A DNA stretch of 64,000 bases from Myrica gale (Eukaryota > Streptophyta > Magnoliopsida > Fagales > Myricaceae), in assembly GCA_963930655.1 (NCBI GenBank), contig OZ005610.1:18784001-18848000 (forward strand). Direction: 5' to 3'. The notes below the pieces were generated by a model, which had not been told where the DNA came from, made no database searches, and saw only the letters and a list, made by a program, of their open reading frames with translations. Of the stretch, positions 1 to 9,690 are shown piece after piece. Every line of letters begins with the position of its first letter. Position 1 is the stretch's first letter. A program made the position numbers and the translations under genes.

Positions 1-130
1 GAATCATTCTCCAAATAGCTAAGGCTCGAGGGTCATTAAAATCCCTTTTTCAGCACAACAAAACATCAGCTACCCTCCTAGGCATCACCCAAACATAGTC
101 CATAATAGAAAGTCCTTCAACTCAACAGCT
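1..130 (-). mobile_element. LINE (L1) 3' ORF2 fragment, zf-RVT region
   Basis: The minus strand translates to the C-terminal zf-RVT region of plant L1 ORF2, with VMPRRVADVLLC, a stop, then [16 protein letters not shown]. The same stretch occurs in the LINE near 56165-56255 ([22 protein letters not shown]). The fragment is cut by the window edge and carries an in-frame stop, so it is a dead relic. It lies upstream of the TON2 exons, probably in a TON2 intron. Confidence 0.7.
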
Positions 131-432
131 CCTTGCTTCTTGGGGATCAAAACAATGAAATTGGGCATTGAGACTTCATTGTTTTAAGATGTAAAACAGC
201 ACTGCGCAATACATCACCTCAGGTTGATTTAGGAATATGCATGGAGGGTATTATGCTTAGGTTACTGCAATAACGTGCCTATTATTATGCTCAGCAACCT
301 TGTTCTATTGTGAGGTTTCAACACAAGTTCTCTGATGAATGATGTAATTTTGGAAAAAAAACATGATTATAGTTCATTTGAAAGCAACTTCCCCATTGTG
401 AGATCCAACAATTTAGGGAGGTATTTGGAAGA

Positions 433-655
433 TGATCCCCTTATGTATTTGTTAGTGCTTGTGGAGGGAGAAAAATAGTAGATGCTTTGATGATGTGGCA
501 TTGTCGCTGGAGTGTTTGAAGGGCCAGCTGTTGCAGACTTTTTTTTTTGGGCAAATCCAGTGTTGGGTTTTCCCTTTTTTGACTATCCAGATTTTATCAG
601 TTTCTTTGCTTGTATGGTTTAGGTTTTCAGTATAGTCTTTTGTATAGCTAAGATA
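433..655 (+). mobile_element. 5'-truncated LINE 3' end
   Basis: The plus strand reads as the last codons of an L1 ORF2: a tract like IPLCICWCLWREKNSRCFDD, then FFFWANPVLGFPFFDYPDF and a stop at the usual place. The typical 3' segment TTTTCAGTATAGTC follows. The LINEs at 48245-48480 and 56265-56460 share this layout. Only the 3' end is present. Confidence 0.7.
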
Positions 656-905
656 CTAAGAAAGTCCGGATAATCCAAAAAGGGAGAACTCAACACCACA
701 TTTGCCCAAAAAAATAGAGACTGCAAAAACTTGCCCCTCATACTCTCCAACGACAAGACGACACCCTCAAAGCATCTACCATTTCTCTCCTTCCATAAAC
801 TCCACCAAATACAAGAAGGGATCATCTTCCAACCTGCCAGAGTCAAAGGGTTATCAAACTTCCTCTTCCAGCACATCAAACACCCTATTAGGCATGACCC
901 AGTTA
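656..905 (-). mobile_element. 5'-truncated LINE 3' end, inverted relative to its neighbour
   Basis: The minus strand encodes the ORF2 C-terminus of an L1 LINE (MMCWKRKFDNPLTLAGWKMI, then [16 protein letters not shown] and FFWANVVLSSPF). Its 3' end abuts the 3' end of the plus-strand fragment just to the left, giving a tail-to-tail pair. No intact ORF and no clear target duplication were seen. Confidence 0.7.
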
Positions 906-950
906 TACTTTATGAAATGAACCCAAATAGTTCAAGATCAATTATATAAA

Positions 951-2350
951 AGTAACAACCCAGAAATCCAAACAAAAAAAGAATACGGAGGAGAAGCCAA
1001 ATAGTTGAATGAACAATAGCAAATGTTTCGGTACCCTTATCACAACTAAAAGGGATCAATACATGATATTATCTCAGAACTTCATGTCACATTGAAACTG
1101 AGAAACAGTACTTTAGAAATTAAAAAAAAAAAAAAAGTTGCAATGAAAAAATGAGAGTGGTCCCAATTTGGGATGCCAGAGCTAATCCACCATTATGATT
1201 TTAAAAAATTAGAATCCTGGGCTATTGTGGTGTGGTAAGCCCAAATACTTTTATTTTTATTTTCTCTTTTGGGATTCGATTACTGGGATACCTAGGAATG
1301 TAAACTGATCCTCTTGGTTCAAGTGGAGGCCCGTTTTCTTGACTGATAACAGCCACTGATTTGGCTTATCGAATCTGCCAACATCAGCGGTGGTGGTCAG
1401 TTTCATTAGTTTGGCTCAATTGGCGAGAAAACAGCTAGACAGTGAGACAAAAGGAGGGACAAGGAGAGCGAGAGGATTGTGGCCGTAACTGGGGGTTTGC
1501 AAGTGGCAGTTCATGGGAGAGAAGAACCAACGGCAGTGGACTTTGGCCTTAGAGTACAACGGTGGCTGGGTTTGTGAGGCTGGAGGTTGCTGGCTAATAG
1601 AGGGAGAGGAGATGGAGGGGAGAAAGCGGGTATTGGGTAGGGTTTTTAGCAGAGTGAGAGGAGATAAAAAAAGTTTGAAGTTTGAATTAAATTCGTCTTT
1701 TTAATAAGTATATCTATTGGAAGAATATTATTCGTTTGCGTAGGTGGTCGGTTCACTGACTCCCTAAACCCAAGGCTGTACCATTGAGCTGGCCCAATCT
1801 AAAATTGACCTACTCTAGTCGGGCCCTGTTTATTTCAGACAGGCCAGTGGAGCACGGCCCAATTATGTACACCCCTAGTGATACCAAGTTGAAGAACATA
1901 GGGTATAAAAGTAAAAGGAGAGAAGGGGAAACAGAAAAGAGGCTATGAGGGACAATACCCTCCCGTCCACTAAGAACTATAATTTCAAAATATATGTACG
2001 TCAACAGGGGTTTGTATTGATACATTCTCAAGAGAATTACCTCAAGTGGTGGAAAATATTTTACTTCCTACTAGGGTGTGATTTGTAACTTCCTTCTTAC
2101 AGAATAAACACGTGATATTGGACTGCAATTTCATTTTTTTTTCCTTTCTTTTATTGTGGACTGAAGGAGCTCAGAAACATGGTTTGCTTCCTGACGGTCT
2201 AGAAATTTGGTTGTGAAATGTACTTTGATAAAATAGAGCAACTTGTAGTGACTGTGTTTGCCCAGAAGTCGCAAATCTTTGTCAACGATATCTATAAGAC
2301 ATCCTAACCATCATTTTGCTGTGTTCGACGCCAAATTTTCATGCCTGCAG
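951..2350. other. AT-rich non-coding stretch upstream of the TON2 exons
   Basis: No conserved coding exon is recognisable here. There is a poly-A tract near 1120-1136 and a GC-richer stretch at 1430-1700 whose short ORF has no recognisable motif. It most likely belongs to the intron in front of the TON2 exon at 2351, whose 3' splice site (TGCCTGCAG) ends at 2350. Confidence 0.45.
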
Positions 2351-2729
2351 AATGAGAGCTATATCACACTGCGTGACCTGAAAGGATGTAAACTTTCAGG
2401 AAGTGTATTCAATATCCTTTTCAACCTCAACAAATTTATGGCCTTTGAAACACGTGATCCATTTCTCATCCGTCAGGTACTTGAAATGCTTGCAATGTTT
2501 AGTCTCTGTTTGACGATATGTTAGATAAACATGTCTAGTACAGTGTTGCTGCCATTCTGGTGATAGAATGATGTCCTGATGTAAACAGGAACGTGAGAAT
2601 CCAACATTGACAGAGTGGGATCGGTTTGCACATAGAGAATATATTAGGCTTTCCATGGAGGAAGATGTTGAAGATGCCTCTAATGGGAGTGCAGAAGTTT
2701 GGGATGAATCACTTGAAGCTCCTTTCTGA
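2351..2729 (+). CDS. TON2: TONNEAU2/FASS, PP2A regulatory subunit B''-type, last two coding exons (partial)
   Basis: TON2/FASS is a plant B''-type regulatory subunit of protein phosphatase 2A. It acts with TRM and TON1 proteins at cortical microtubules and is needed for the preprophase band. Two exons are visible. Exon 2351-2476 encodes [20 protein letters not shown] and continues to [10 protein letters not shown], ending at a GT donor. Exon 2589-2729 follows an AAACAG acceptor and encodes [20 protein letters not shown] through [13 protein letters not shown] to DESLEAPF and TGA. Both exons keep phase 0 and have no defects, and the C-terminus matches the family closely from memory. Upstream exons (EF-hand region) are not in the window, so the preceding intron is at least 2.3 kb, or this is a gene fragment. 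An intact gene running in from the left is more likely, because the splice sites and frame are clean. Confidence 0.85.
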
Positions 2730-3030
2730 GTTCAGTTAGGTAGGGCTACTTGAGTTCCTATCATGACGGTTCCTATTCTTTTCTTCTTCTTCCTGTCTTT
2801 TCTCTCGTTTTTTTTTTTCAGTGGTTAAATTTATGGTGTCTATGTGTATTTAAGCTTTAAATGTGAGATAATTTCAACGGTTGCCACGAGTCAGCTAATT
2901 TGAAATTAATTTTGTCGCCAGAACAATATGGACTTTCAGGATACCTCTGTGTGCGTGTTTCTGTGTTGTTGTACGAATTAACTATTGTCCATGGCATGGG
3001 CTCTCACTAGCAGAGAGACAATAGAATCCT

Positions 3031-3056
3031 TTTTGTTTTCTTTTTTATTGATAAGT
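3031..3056 (-). mobile_element. Tail-only LINE insertion (about 26 bp) with target duplication
   Basis: The inserted bases are a T-rich run followed by ATTGATAAGTAG, the reverse complement of the 3' tail (CTTACTTATCAAAA) found on the LINEs in this window. It is flanked by AGAGAGACAATAGAATCCT (3012-3030) and AGAGAGACTAGAATCCT (3057-3073), an imperfect 17-19 bp target-site duplication. This fits reverse transcription that aborted almost immediately. Confidence 0.6.
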
Positions 3057-3283
3057 AGAGAGACTAGAATCCTAGGTATGGAAGTATACCTCGCATATTT
3101 CATGTTGTGTAGCTTGAAAAAGAATTTGGGTAAAACACGTGGTTGGCTTCCTAAAGCCAGCGTTATGCTAATGTCTTACACTGCATTTTTCCTGTTCTGT
3201 AGCTTAACACATTCAGTGGGTTCTCTGAAACCAGTGTGTTAAACTTGTAGAATAGTTGGATGATAGCATCTGATTTTCCCGAT

Positions 3284-3335
3284 GTTCTCTCCCTCTCCCT
3301 CTCCCTCTCCCTGCCTCCCTGCCTCCCTCCCCCTG
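3284..3335. repeat. (CTCCCT)n / (CCTGCCTC) microsatellite
   Basis: A short tandem pyrimidine repeat of CTCCCT units grades into CCTGCCTC units. It creates spurious Ser/Leu/Pro and Arg/Glu/Gly reading frames on the two strands. Confidence 0.85.
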
Positions 3336-4233
3336 CAGTCACTGCTTCCTTCGCACTCTGCACCGTTACTGCCACGAACCACCTTTTTCTCCATAACGCC
3401 ATTTTTGTTAGTCTTGTTATCTCCAGCACTAGTAGGGACGTCATAACACGGATTTGTTGTGATTTTCATCCACAAAAAATTCATATACTCGTTCTTCTTC
3501 CCTGTAGGTCTTGCAAAGGAAGCTCCGGATTGTATTTCTGTATTTGGATATCCGTCGAAGACGCTGTTGAACTCAAGTACCAGTTCTTGAATGGTCTGTT
3601 CGGGTAACCTCAACGTCATCAAAGGTGAATTCTCTACCTGGCTGTTTGGATTGGATTATTGCTGTGCCGGAGGTGAAAATGTTCAGATCTTTCTGCATTG
3701 AATTGGCAAACAATGAGGAGTTTTAAAGGATTACACCTTTACATCACCCCAAACGGTCTCCTGGGGCCAATTATTTAATGCCGGGTTGAAGTAGTTCGGA
3801 GCACTTAGTGTATTTCTTTTTTTTCTCTCTCTTTTTAGTTGTCTTTGTAAGATAATATTTACCTCATTTATTTCCTCCCCTCCCCTTTTCTCCAAAAAGT
3901 TAGTGGATGGTTCAATTTTTATGGGAAATCTCTGGGTAGTACTTATAACAGTTTTGGCTTTGACTGGTCATTTGTCAATTTAAATCTATTTTGGTTAATC
4001 CTTTACGTTTATGGGGAAAAGAGAACTCTAAACTGTTCGATAATATCTCTTATAGTCTTATCTGAAACCAAGGGGAAAAAAATCACTGGCTCCTAGGATG
4101 GCATCAAGTTTTTCACACAAGAAATCTTTCCCCTTGTACGTTTGCGCGCGGGGGAGTTGGCTAGGCTTCGTCTCAGCTAATTGCGATTAAAAAAACAAAA
4201 CAAAACGCTTAATCTAAAGAAAGAAGAGGAAGC

Positions 4234-4632
4234 TATAACAATCTAACATTGGCTAGGAAAGCATCTAGATGGCTTTATATAATCTAGGATGCACTTCCAC
4301 TTGGCAAGTCGGTTTTTTAAGGTGTGAATCTCTAAGTCTATGTGAGTCCATTACAAATGGTATCAAAGTCGGTTGTGGGCTCTTGTGCTACCCCGTTGCC
4401 ATGCCTATGGAGTAGCCGGCCATGGATCCGGTGGTATGGATACAACCCAAGCCCTGTGAATAAAAACTCTATGGTGCTCGACCAACATGGACATTGATCT
4501 TAAAAGGGTGGGTTATATAACAATACGACATTGGTTAAGAAAGCATCTAGATGACTTTATATAAGCTTGAAGGCACCTCCACTTGGCAAGTCGGTTTTTC
4601 AAGGTGTGAATCTCCAAGTCTATGTGGGTCCA
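4234..4632 (+). mobile_element. TRIM element (miniature LTR retrotransposon) with two 117-bp terminal repeats
   Basis: Two direct repeats of equal length, 4234-4350 and 4516-4632, share TATAACAAT, ACATTGG, AAAGCATCTAGATG, CTTTATATAA, CACTTGGCAAGTCGG and GGTGTGAATCTC. Directly after the first lies TGGTATCAAAG (4358-4368), close to the methionine-tRNA primer binding site used by plant TRIMs and many Ty3/gypsy elements. Just before the second lies a purine-rich tract, AAAAGGGTGGG, that could serve as polypurine tract. The roughly 165-bp interior has no coding capacity. This is the size and layout of plant TRIMs (compare the Katydid type). Repeat identity is high but not perfect. No clear 5-bp target duplication was seen. 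Confidence 0.75.
4358..4368 (+). promoter_or_regulatory. Primer binding site of the TRIM (tRNA-Met type)
   Basis: TGGTATCAAAG lies a few bases inside the first terminal repeat. It differs at one position from TGGTATCAGAG, the complement of the plant initiator-type tRNA-Met 3' end. Confidence 0.6.
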
Positions 4633-4729
4633 TTAAAGAAACGGATTAGGATTAGAAAATGAGAAAGGCGTATTTGAAAAACATGAAGACTTAATGGAAA
4701 GAGAAGTTCGATTTGAAATGAAGATAGCT

Positions 4730-5118
4730 TGTTACACATGACGCAGTGGGCTGCAGTGGGTTTTATACTGAGCATTGGGCTTTGTATTGGGTTGTTAGTT
4801 GTTATTTTGTTTTTAGGCATATTATTTCGTATTGGGCTGGTGTTGGGTTATTTGTTTGAGGGTCAATATTTGAGTTCCAATTCGATTTCCGTTTCTAATA
4901 AGTTTGTTAGCTGTTAGAATTTTGTTTCATATATAGGAGGGACGTGGGGCAGTTGTGAGGGGTATTGAAGAATCTGGACTCAATTTCGTCTCTCTCGTCT
5001 CTCTTTTCTATAGAGGTTGGCCAAACTTCGAATTTGGCCTCATCTATCTTATAAATACATTTCAGAGGAAGCTTTTATTCCGTTATCTTCCTTTACAAAT
5101 TCCTAAAGTACTATTATA
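4730..5118 (+). repeat. Probable 5' LTR of the Ty3/gypsy element
   Basis: The stretch begins with TG at 4730 and ends just before the primer binding site at 5121. No second copy exists in the window, so the borders rest on the TG start and the position of the primer site. A short TATATAGGAGG stretch near 4930 could be part of the LTR promoter. Confidence 0.5.
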
Positions 5119-5120
5119 TT

Positions 5121-5133
5121 TGATATCAGAGCT
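5121..5133 (+). promoter_or_regulatory. Primer binding site (tRNA-Met type)
   Basis: TGATATCAGAGCT differs at one position from TGGTATCAGAGC, the usual plant tRNA-Met primer site. It lies between the putative 5' LTR and the gag start ATGGCTAAGGG at 5148. Confidence 0.65.
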
Positions 5134-5147
5134 CTTCAATTCTACCA

Positions 5148-6110
5148 TGGCTAAGGGAACCTGCTACAAATAGGTACTTGAGAATGTGAACTTGTTGAGG
5201 AAAGATCAAGATGATCAGCGACAAATGTTGAATGATTTAATATAAGAAGTTGCCACCCTTACCATGAATATGCAGTTCTTGCTCAAGAGCAAAGGTAGTG
5301 AGTAGGGAAAGGTGGTCGTGGTCCACCAGCAAAATCCACCACCAAGTGGAAGTGGAGGGTGTGAAGAGCCAGGAGGCAGTTCAGTGAAGTTAGATTTTCC
5401 CAAGTTTGACGGGATATATCGAATGGATGGTAGAAAACCACTCAGATCTTCAACTTTGACAAAATACCCCTTGCCATATTTTACTAGCATCATATCACAT
5501 GGAAGGACAAGTAGTGATATGGTTCAAAGATTTAGAAATTTATGGAAATTAACAAAACTGGGAGTTTGTACAAGCTCTTTTGACCAGATTTGGACCTAAC
5601 TCATATAACGATCCCATGGAAATATTAACTAGACTGAAACAGACCACAAGTGTGGAGGTGTATGAAAATGTTAACTAGACTAAAACAAACCACAAATGTG
5701 GAGGTGTGTGAATGAGTTAGAGGATGTTGTAGATGTGGAAAAGGAGGGGAGTCTGGAAGCTGCAGATCTGAAGATCTCTTTACATGCTTTGACAAGTTAA
5801 TTGAATCCTAAAACTATAACAGTAGTTGGGAGAGTGGGGGGACAACATGTCATAATTTTAATTGATTCTAAGAGTACCCATAATTTTTTGGATCCTTCTA
5901 TACTAAAAAGGGGACAATTAAAGGCTAAAAAAGAATAGGAGATAAAGGTGCGGGTGGCAAATGGTGAGCGGTTCATAGAGAGGGAAAGACTGATGATGTG
6001 AAGGTTACTATCCAAGGTAACAATTTCTTAATTGATACCTATGTGTTGTCATTAGTTGTGTGTGATATGGTCTTGGGAGTATATTGGTTGAGGATTTTTG
6101 GGTAGATTTT
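5148..6110 (+). pseudogene. gag and aspartic protease remnants of the Ty3/gypsy element
   Basis: A gag-like start MAKGTCYK is followed by a stop. The frame then continues through a helical stretch and a segment typical of Ty3 gag, VKLDFPKFDG (about 5386-5415). Around 5830-6090 a retroviral-type aspartic protease is recognisable from LIDSKSTHNFLDPSIL and the later VLGVYWL. The usual DSGAT-type catalytic triad reads DSKST, so the active site looks altered. Several stops interrupt the frame. Confidence 0.65.
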
Positions 6111-6289
6111 GTGAAATTTCTCTAACCTATCTATGGAGTCCAGTGTGGGTGATAAGAGAATTCAATTGCAAGGGTTGAATCCTACCCAACTTGTGGAGGG
6201 CAGGGAGATGACCAAGGTTAGTAGGGTTGGGAGGGGCATTTTCTTACAGCTCTTAGAGCCTATGAAGTTAGACACAACTAAGATACTTC

Positions 6290-7640
6290 CATAATGGAAA
6301 GCTTGCTGCAACAAAACTCGGATACTTTTGAGGAGCCTACGAGCCTACCACTAAATAGGTCCTATGACCATGCTATTGCATTGAAGGAAGGAACATGTCC
6401 TATCTCGGTAATACCCTATCAATATCCTTTCTTTCAAAAAGAGGAGATTGAAAAAATTGTTAGGGAATTGTTGAAAACGGGGGTTATTAAATTGAGTCAA
6501 AGCCCCTTTGCATTCCCTATTTTGCCAGTAAGGAAGGCATATGGAACATGGAGGATGTGTGTCGACTATAGAGTTCTAAATAAGGAAACTATTAAAGATA
6601 AGTTTCCTATACATGTGGTAGATACATTGTTAGATAAGCTCCATGAAGCTAAGTTCTTTCCTAAGCTGGATATGAGGTCTAGTTACCACTAGATCAAGGT
6701 CAGACCTGAAGACATACCTAAAACAGATTTTAGACTCATGAAGGGCACTATGAGTCTTAGTCATGCTATTTGGCTTAACTAATGCTCCATCTATTTTTCA
6801 GTCTCATGAATTAGGTTTTTAGACCTTTCCTAAAGAAATTCCTACTGGTTTTCTTTGATGATATTATGATCTATAGTAATACATGGTCTGAGCCCTACAA
6901 CACCTTCAAGTTACTAAAGATCTTAAGGAAGCACCAATTGTATGCAAAAAAAATCAAAGTATAGATTTGGGTGTCGGGAGGTAGACTATCTCGGCCACAC
7001 AATTTCTGACAAGGGTGTGAAGAAAGAGCCCTCTAAGATACAAGCAATGTTAGATTGGCCCCTTCCTACGACCTTGAAATTCCTTAGAATCTTCATGGGA
7101 TTGACTGGGTATTACAGAAAATTTATAAGGGACTATGGATCAATTGTAGCTCCATTAAGCCCTATTAGAAAATAATGCTTTTGGGTGGTCTACTACAGCC
7201 ACCGAGGCCTTCCAAAATCTCAAAGGTGCAGTCATTGAACCCCCCGCTTTAGCACTACCAGATTTTGTCATCCCATTCATTAATGATTTTGAGTGTGATG
7301 CTAAAGAAGTGGAATTGGAGCCATTCTAATGCAAGGAGAAAACAATAGCTATGTCCACCTATTAAAAGGAACTACTGGTGGTAGTTTCAGCTTTACAAAA
7401 GTGGAGAGCTTATTTAATTGGCCAAACTTTTGTGGTGAGAATAGATCAACAAAGTTTGAAGCATTTGCTGGAACAAAAAATTGGACACTCTTTCAGCGTA
7501 AGTGGTTAACTAAACTGATGGGGTATGATTTCAGGGTGGAGTATAAAAGGGGAGCCTTATCTAGAAAGGATGATGTTCATACTGACTCAACCCTCTCAGC
7601 CATCTCATTTCCCATGACTACATGGCTAGAGGATCTCAGA
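6290..7640 (+). pseudogene. Reverse transcriptase and RNase H remnants (Ty3/gypsy pol)
   Basis: The fingers region is clear: PYQYPFFQKEEIEKIVRELL, then GVIKLSQSPFAFPILPVRKA and WRMCVDYRVLNKETIKDKFP, up to FPKLDMRSSYH followed by a stop (about 6690). A catalytic FFDDIM tract follows near 6850. After it come VDYLGHTISDKGV, GLTGYYRKFI and an RNase H-like tract that ends with WLTKLMGYDFRVEYKRGALS (about 7510-7560). Frameshifts split the domain into at least four reading frames. Confidence 0.8.
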
Positions 7641-7689
7641 TCAAGCTACTTAGATGACTCACTAAGGAGCCACTATCTAATTGAAAGAA

Positions 7690-8533
7690 AGGGGAGCTAG
7701 ATCCAATTAAGTACAATTTGAGGAATGGTATCCTATCTTACAAAAACATATTTTTTGTAGGGTCCCATACTAACCTGCGTGATCAGATTGTACAGCATGC
7801 TCATGACACTCCAATGGGAGGTCATTCAAGGTATGAAAAAAACTCTACACTGAGCTAGAAGAGATTTCTATTAGCTAGGAATGAAACAACAGATTAGGCA
7901 GCATATCAGGGAATGTCACATCTGCCAGCAAAAAAAGCAAGAAAACATTTCTCCAAAGGGTATGTTACAACCCTTACCAATTTCAAAACGCACTAGAACT
8001 CAAATCACAATGGACTTTATTGAAGAGCTTCCAATTTCACAAGGATACATAGTAATCTATGTAGTGGTTGAAAATTTGTCTAAATATGCCCACTTTATCT
8101 CACTTCCACATCCCTATATAGCTTCTAAGGTCGCTATGGCCTTCATAAATTATATTTTCAAGCTTCATGGTTACCGAAATAAGTTATTTCTGATCAGGAT
8201 CTCACATTCATCAGTAATTTATGGAAAGATCTCTTTTGTTTGGGTCCAAGGTACTACCCTATCTTACAACACAACCTATCACCCCAAACAGACGACCAAA
8301 CAAAGATAGTCAACAAATGTTTGGAGAATTACCTTCGGTGCTTTGTGAATGATCAACCAAAAGATTGGTCTCTGTGGATATCTCTGGCAGAATGGTGGTA
8401 TAATACAAATTTTCATTCTTCCACTAAATTAATACCCCTATGAATTTGTATATGGGCAGTTACCTCAGAGAATGTTACAATATGAAGCTGGTACTACAAA
8501 AGTTGCAACTGTGGAGATGGCCCTCCACACCCA
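7690..8533 (+). pseudogene. Integrase remnant (Ty3/gypsy pol), truncated
   Basis: The zinc-binding region ends in ECHICQQKKQ, followed by LQPLPISKRTRTQITMDFIE, in which the conserved D of the catalytic core is kept. VVVENLSKYAHFISLPHPY follows. A frameshift leads to YHPKQ-like and NKCLENYLRCFVNDQPKDW, then SLAEWWYNTNFHSSTK, the standard end of the core. The sequence stops after a QYEAGTT-like tract, so the C-terminal end and any chromodomain are missing. Confidence 0.8.
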
Positions 8534-8705
8534 ATGATACATAAGAAGTACCCAATGATATTTATGTGTAGATATCTCATGTCATAACAAGTACCCAATG
8601 ATACATAAGAAAAAAATACATGCATGTAATTCATTCATAAAGAAACATCCAATAACAATCTCATAATTGTTCCAATAAACTGGGTTTGAGGGCATATACC
8701 TAACA
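8534..8705 (-). mobile_element. Fragment of a Ty1/copia LTR (5' end)
   Basis: Read on the minus strand it begins TGTTAGGTATATGCCCTC and continues with an AATTATGAGAT block. The start of the larger LTR at 11985-13431 is nearly the same (TGTTAGATGTATGCCCTC). It joins the broken gypsy integrase directly, which marks a deletion or recombination border. Internal short repeats (ACCCAATGATA three times) occur at 8530-8610. Confidence 0.6.
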
Positions 8706-9270
8706 AGTACTTCTTTTATAACAAAAGATTTCACTAGAGAAAAAATAAGCACTTTCACGTATTTGGTTGACATACAAAAATCTTCGCCTACACCTCAATG
8801 GAAACAATAAAATATTGTAGACTTTGAAAAAATATTTGGGTCCGTTGGTTTGATCGTAAAATTTTTTTCATTAAAACATTTTTAAAAGAATTTTTTTTTC
8901 AGTGTTTGGTTATTCTTTTAAAAAAAATTTCTTAAAAAAAATTTCTAATGTTTGACACGTTTAATGATTTTTTTTCATAAAAAATTTAATACGTACAATG
9001 TATTAAATAAATAGGCTACACAAGAAATAAAATATCACCCAACCAAATCTAATTGTAGAAAATATAAAACAATCATATTCATCCTTCAAATTCAAAATAT
9101 TCTTCAATCAAAAACTTATTTGGATATGTAATCGACATTTTCTTTGACTTTGACTTTGATTTTAGTTGTTAAGTCATACGGTAAGTGATGTAAATTGACC
9201 GAAATGCCCCTCCAAGACAAACAGACCTTAAAAATCTATAAAAAAAATCAATACAAACTCTAGTATCTTT
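8706..9270. other. AT-rich non-coding DNA
   Basis: Long A and T runs and no recognisable gene or domain. The stretch at 8830-9010 looks like a decayed short repeat but its ends could not be defined. Confidence 0.4.
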
Positions 9271-9690
9271 CACTACAAAAAAAAAACAGGTCTTTAGCGG
9301 CGGTCGCAAAAAAACGCTGCTAAAGACACCCTTTAGTGGCGTTTGTGGACAAACGCCGCTACAAACCACCTATACCGCCACTATAGACCCCCTTTAGCAG
9401 CGGTCTTTGTAGCGGCGGTCTAGACCCACTTTAGTGGTGTTTTTTGAAAAACGCCGCTAAAAGTTTTACCTATAGCAGCTTTTTAAAAAAAAAGACATTG
9501 CTATACAGGATTAAGCTAGAGCGGCGGTCACTGTGACCGCCGCTATAGGTCTAATTTATACACAAACGCTGCTAGAAATTAGGTATCTACGTCGTTATAG
9601 CTTTCACCTTTAGCAGTGTTTTTTTTAAACGCTGCTAAAGGTGTATCTATAGCAGCGTTTGTTGACACAAATGCTGCTATAGGTATAAGT
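9271..9690. repeat. Left TIR and subterminal repeat array of CACTA element A
   Basis: Many copies of a motif around TAGCGGCG(G/T) alternate with its reverse complement, spaced by A or T runs, for example AACGCCGCTACAAA, TAGCGGCGGTCTAG and GACCGCCGCTATAGG. Such arrays are usual CACTA transposase-binding regions. Confidence 0.8.

Larger units (their letters stand above)
2730..4233. other. TON2 3' UTR and intergenic DNA
   Basis: Downstream of the TON2 stop is T-rich DNA that fits a 3' UTR (about 2730-2990). After it come a tail-only LINE insertion (3031-3056), a pyrimidine microsatellite and unremarkable sequence. The short ORFs on both strands at 3160-3620 come from the CT-rich repeat and have no recognisable domain. 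Confidence 0.4.
4730..8533 (+). mobile_element. Ty3/gypsy LTR retrotransposon, 3'-truncated and decayed
   Basis: From left to right there is a probable 5' LTR (about 4730-5118, beginning TGTTACACATG), a tRNA-Met type primer binding site, gag remnants, aspartic protease, reverse transcriptase, RNase H and integrase. That is Ty3/gypsy order. Homology stops at about 8533 in the C-terminal part of integrase. No chromodomain, polypurine tract or 3' LTR follows, and a fragment of an unrelated copia LTR begins there. Many stops and frameshifts show the element is long dead. Confidence 0.85.

Noticed and set aside
2258..2350. Upstream extension of the TON2 reading frame
   Set aside because: The frame is open, but the residues ([15 protein letters not shown]) do not look like TON2, and a strong TGCCTGCAG acceptor precedes the conserved part, so the exon starts at 2351.
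3160..3622. Overlapping ORFs of 90-127 codons
   Set aside because: They are driven by the CTCCCT microsatellite; no domain is seen.
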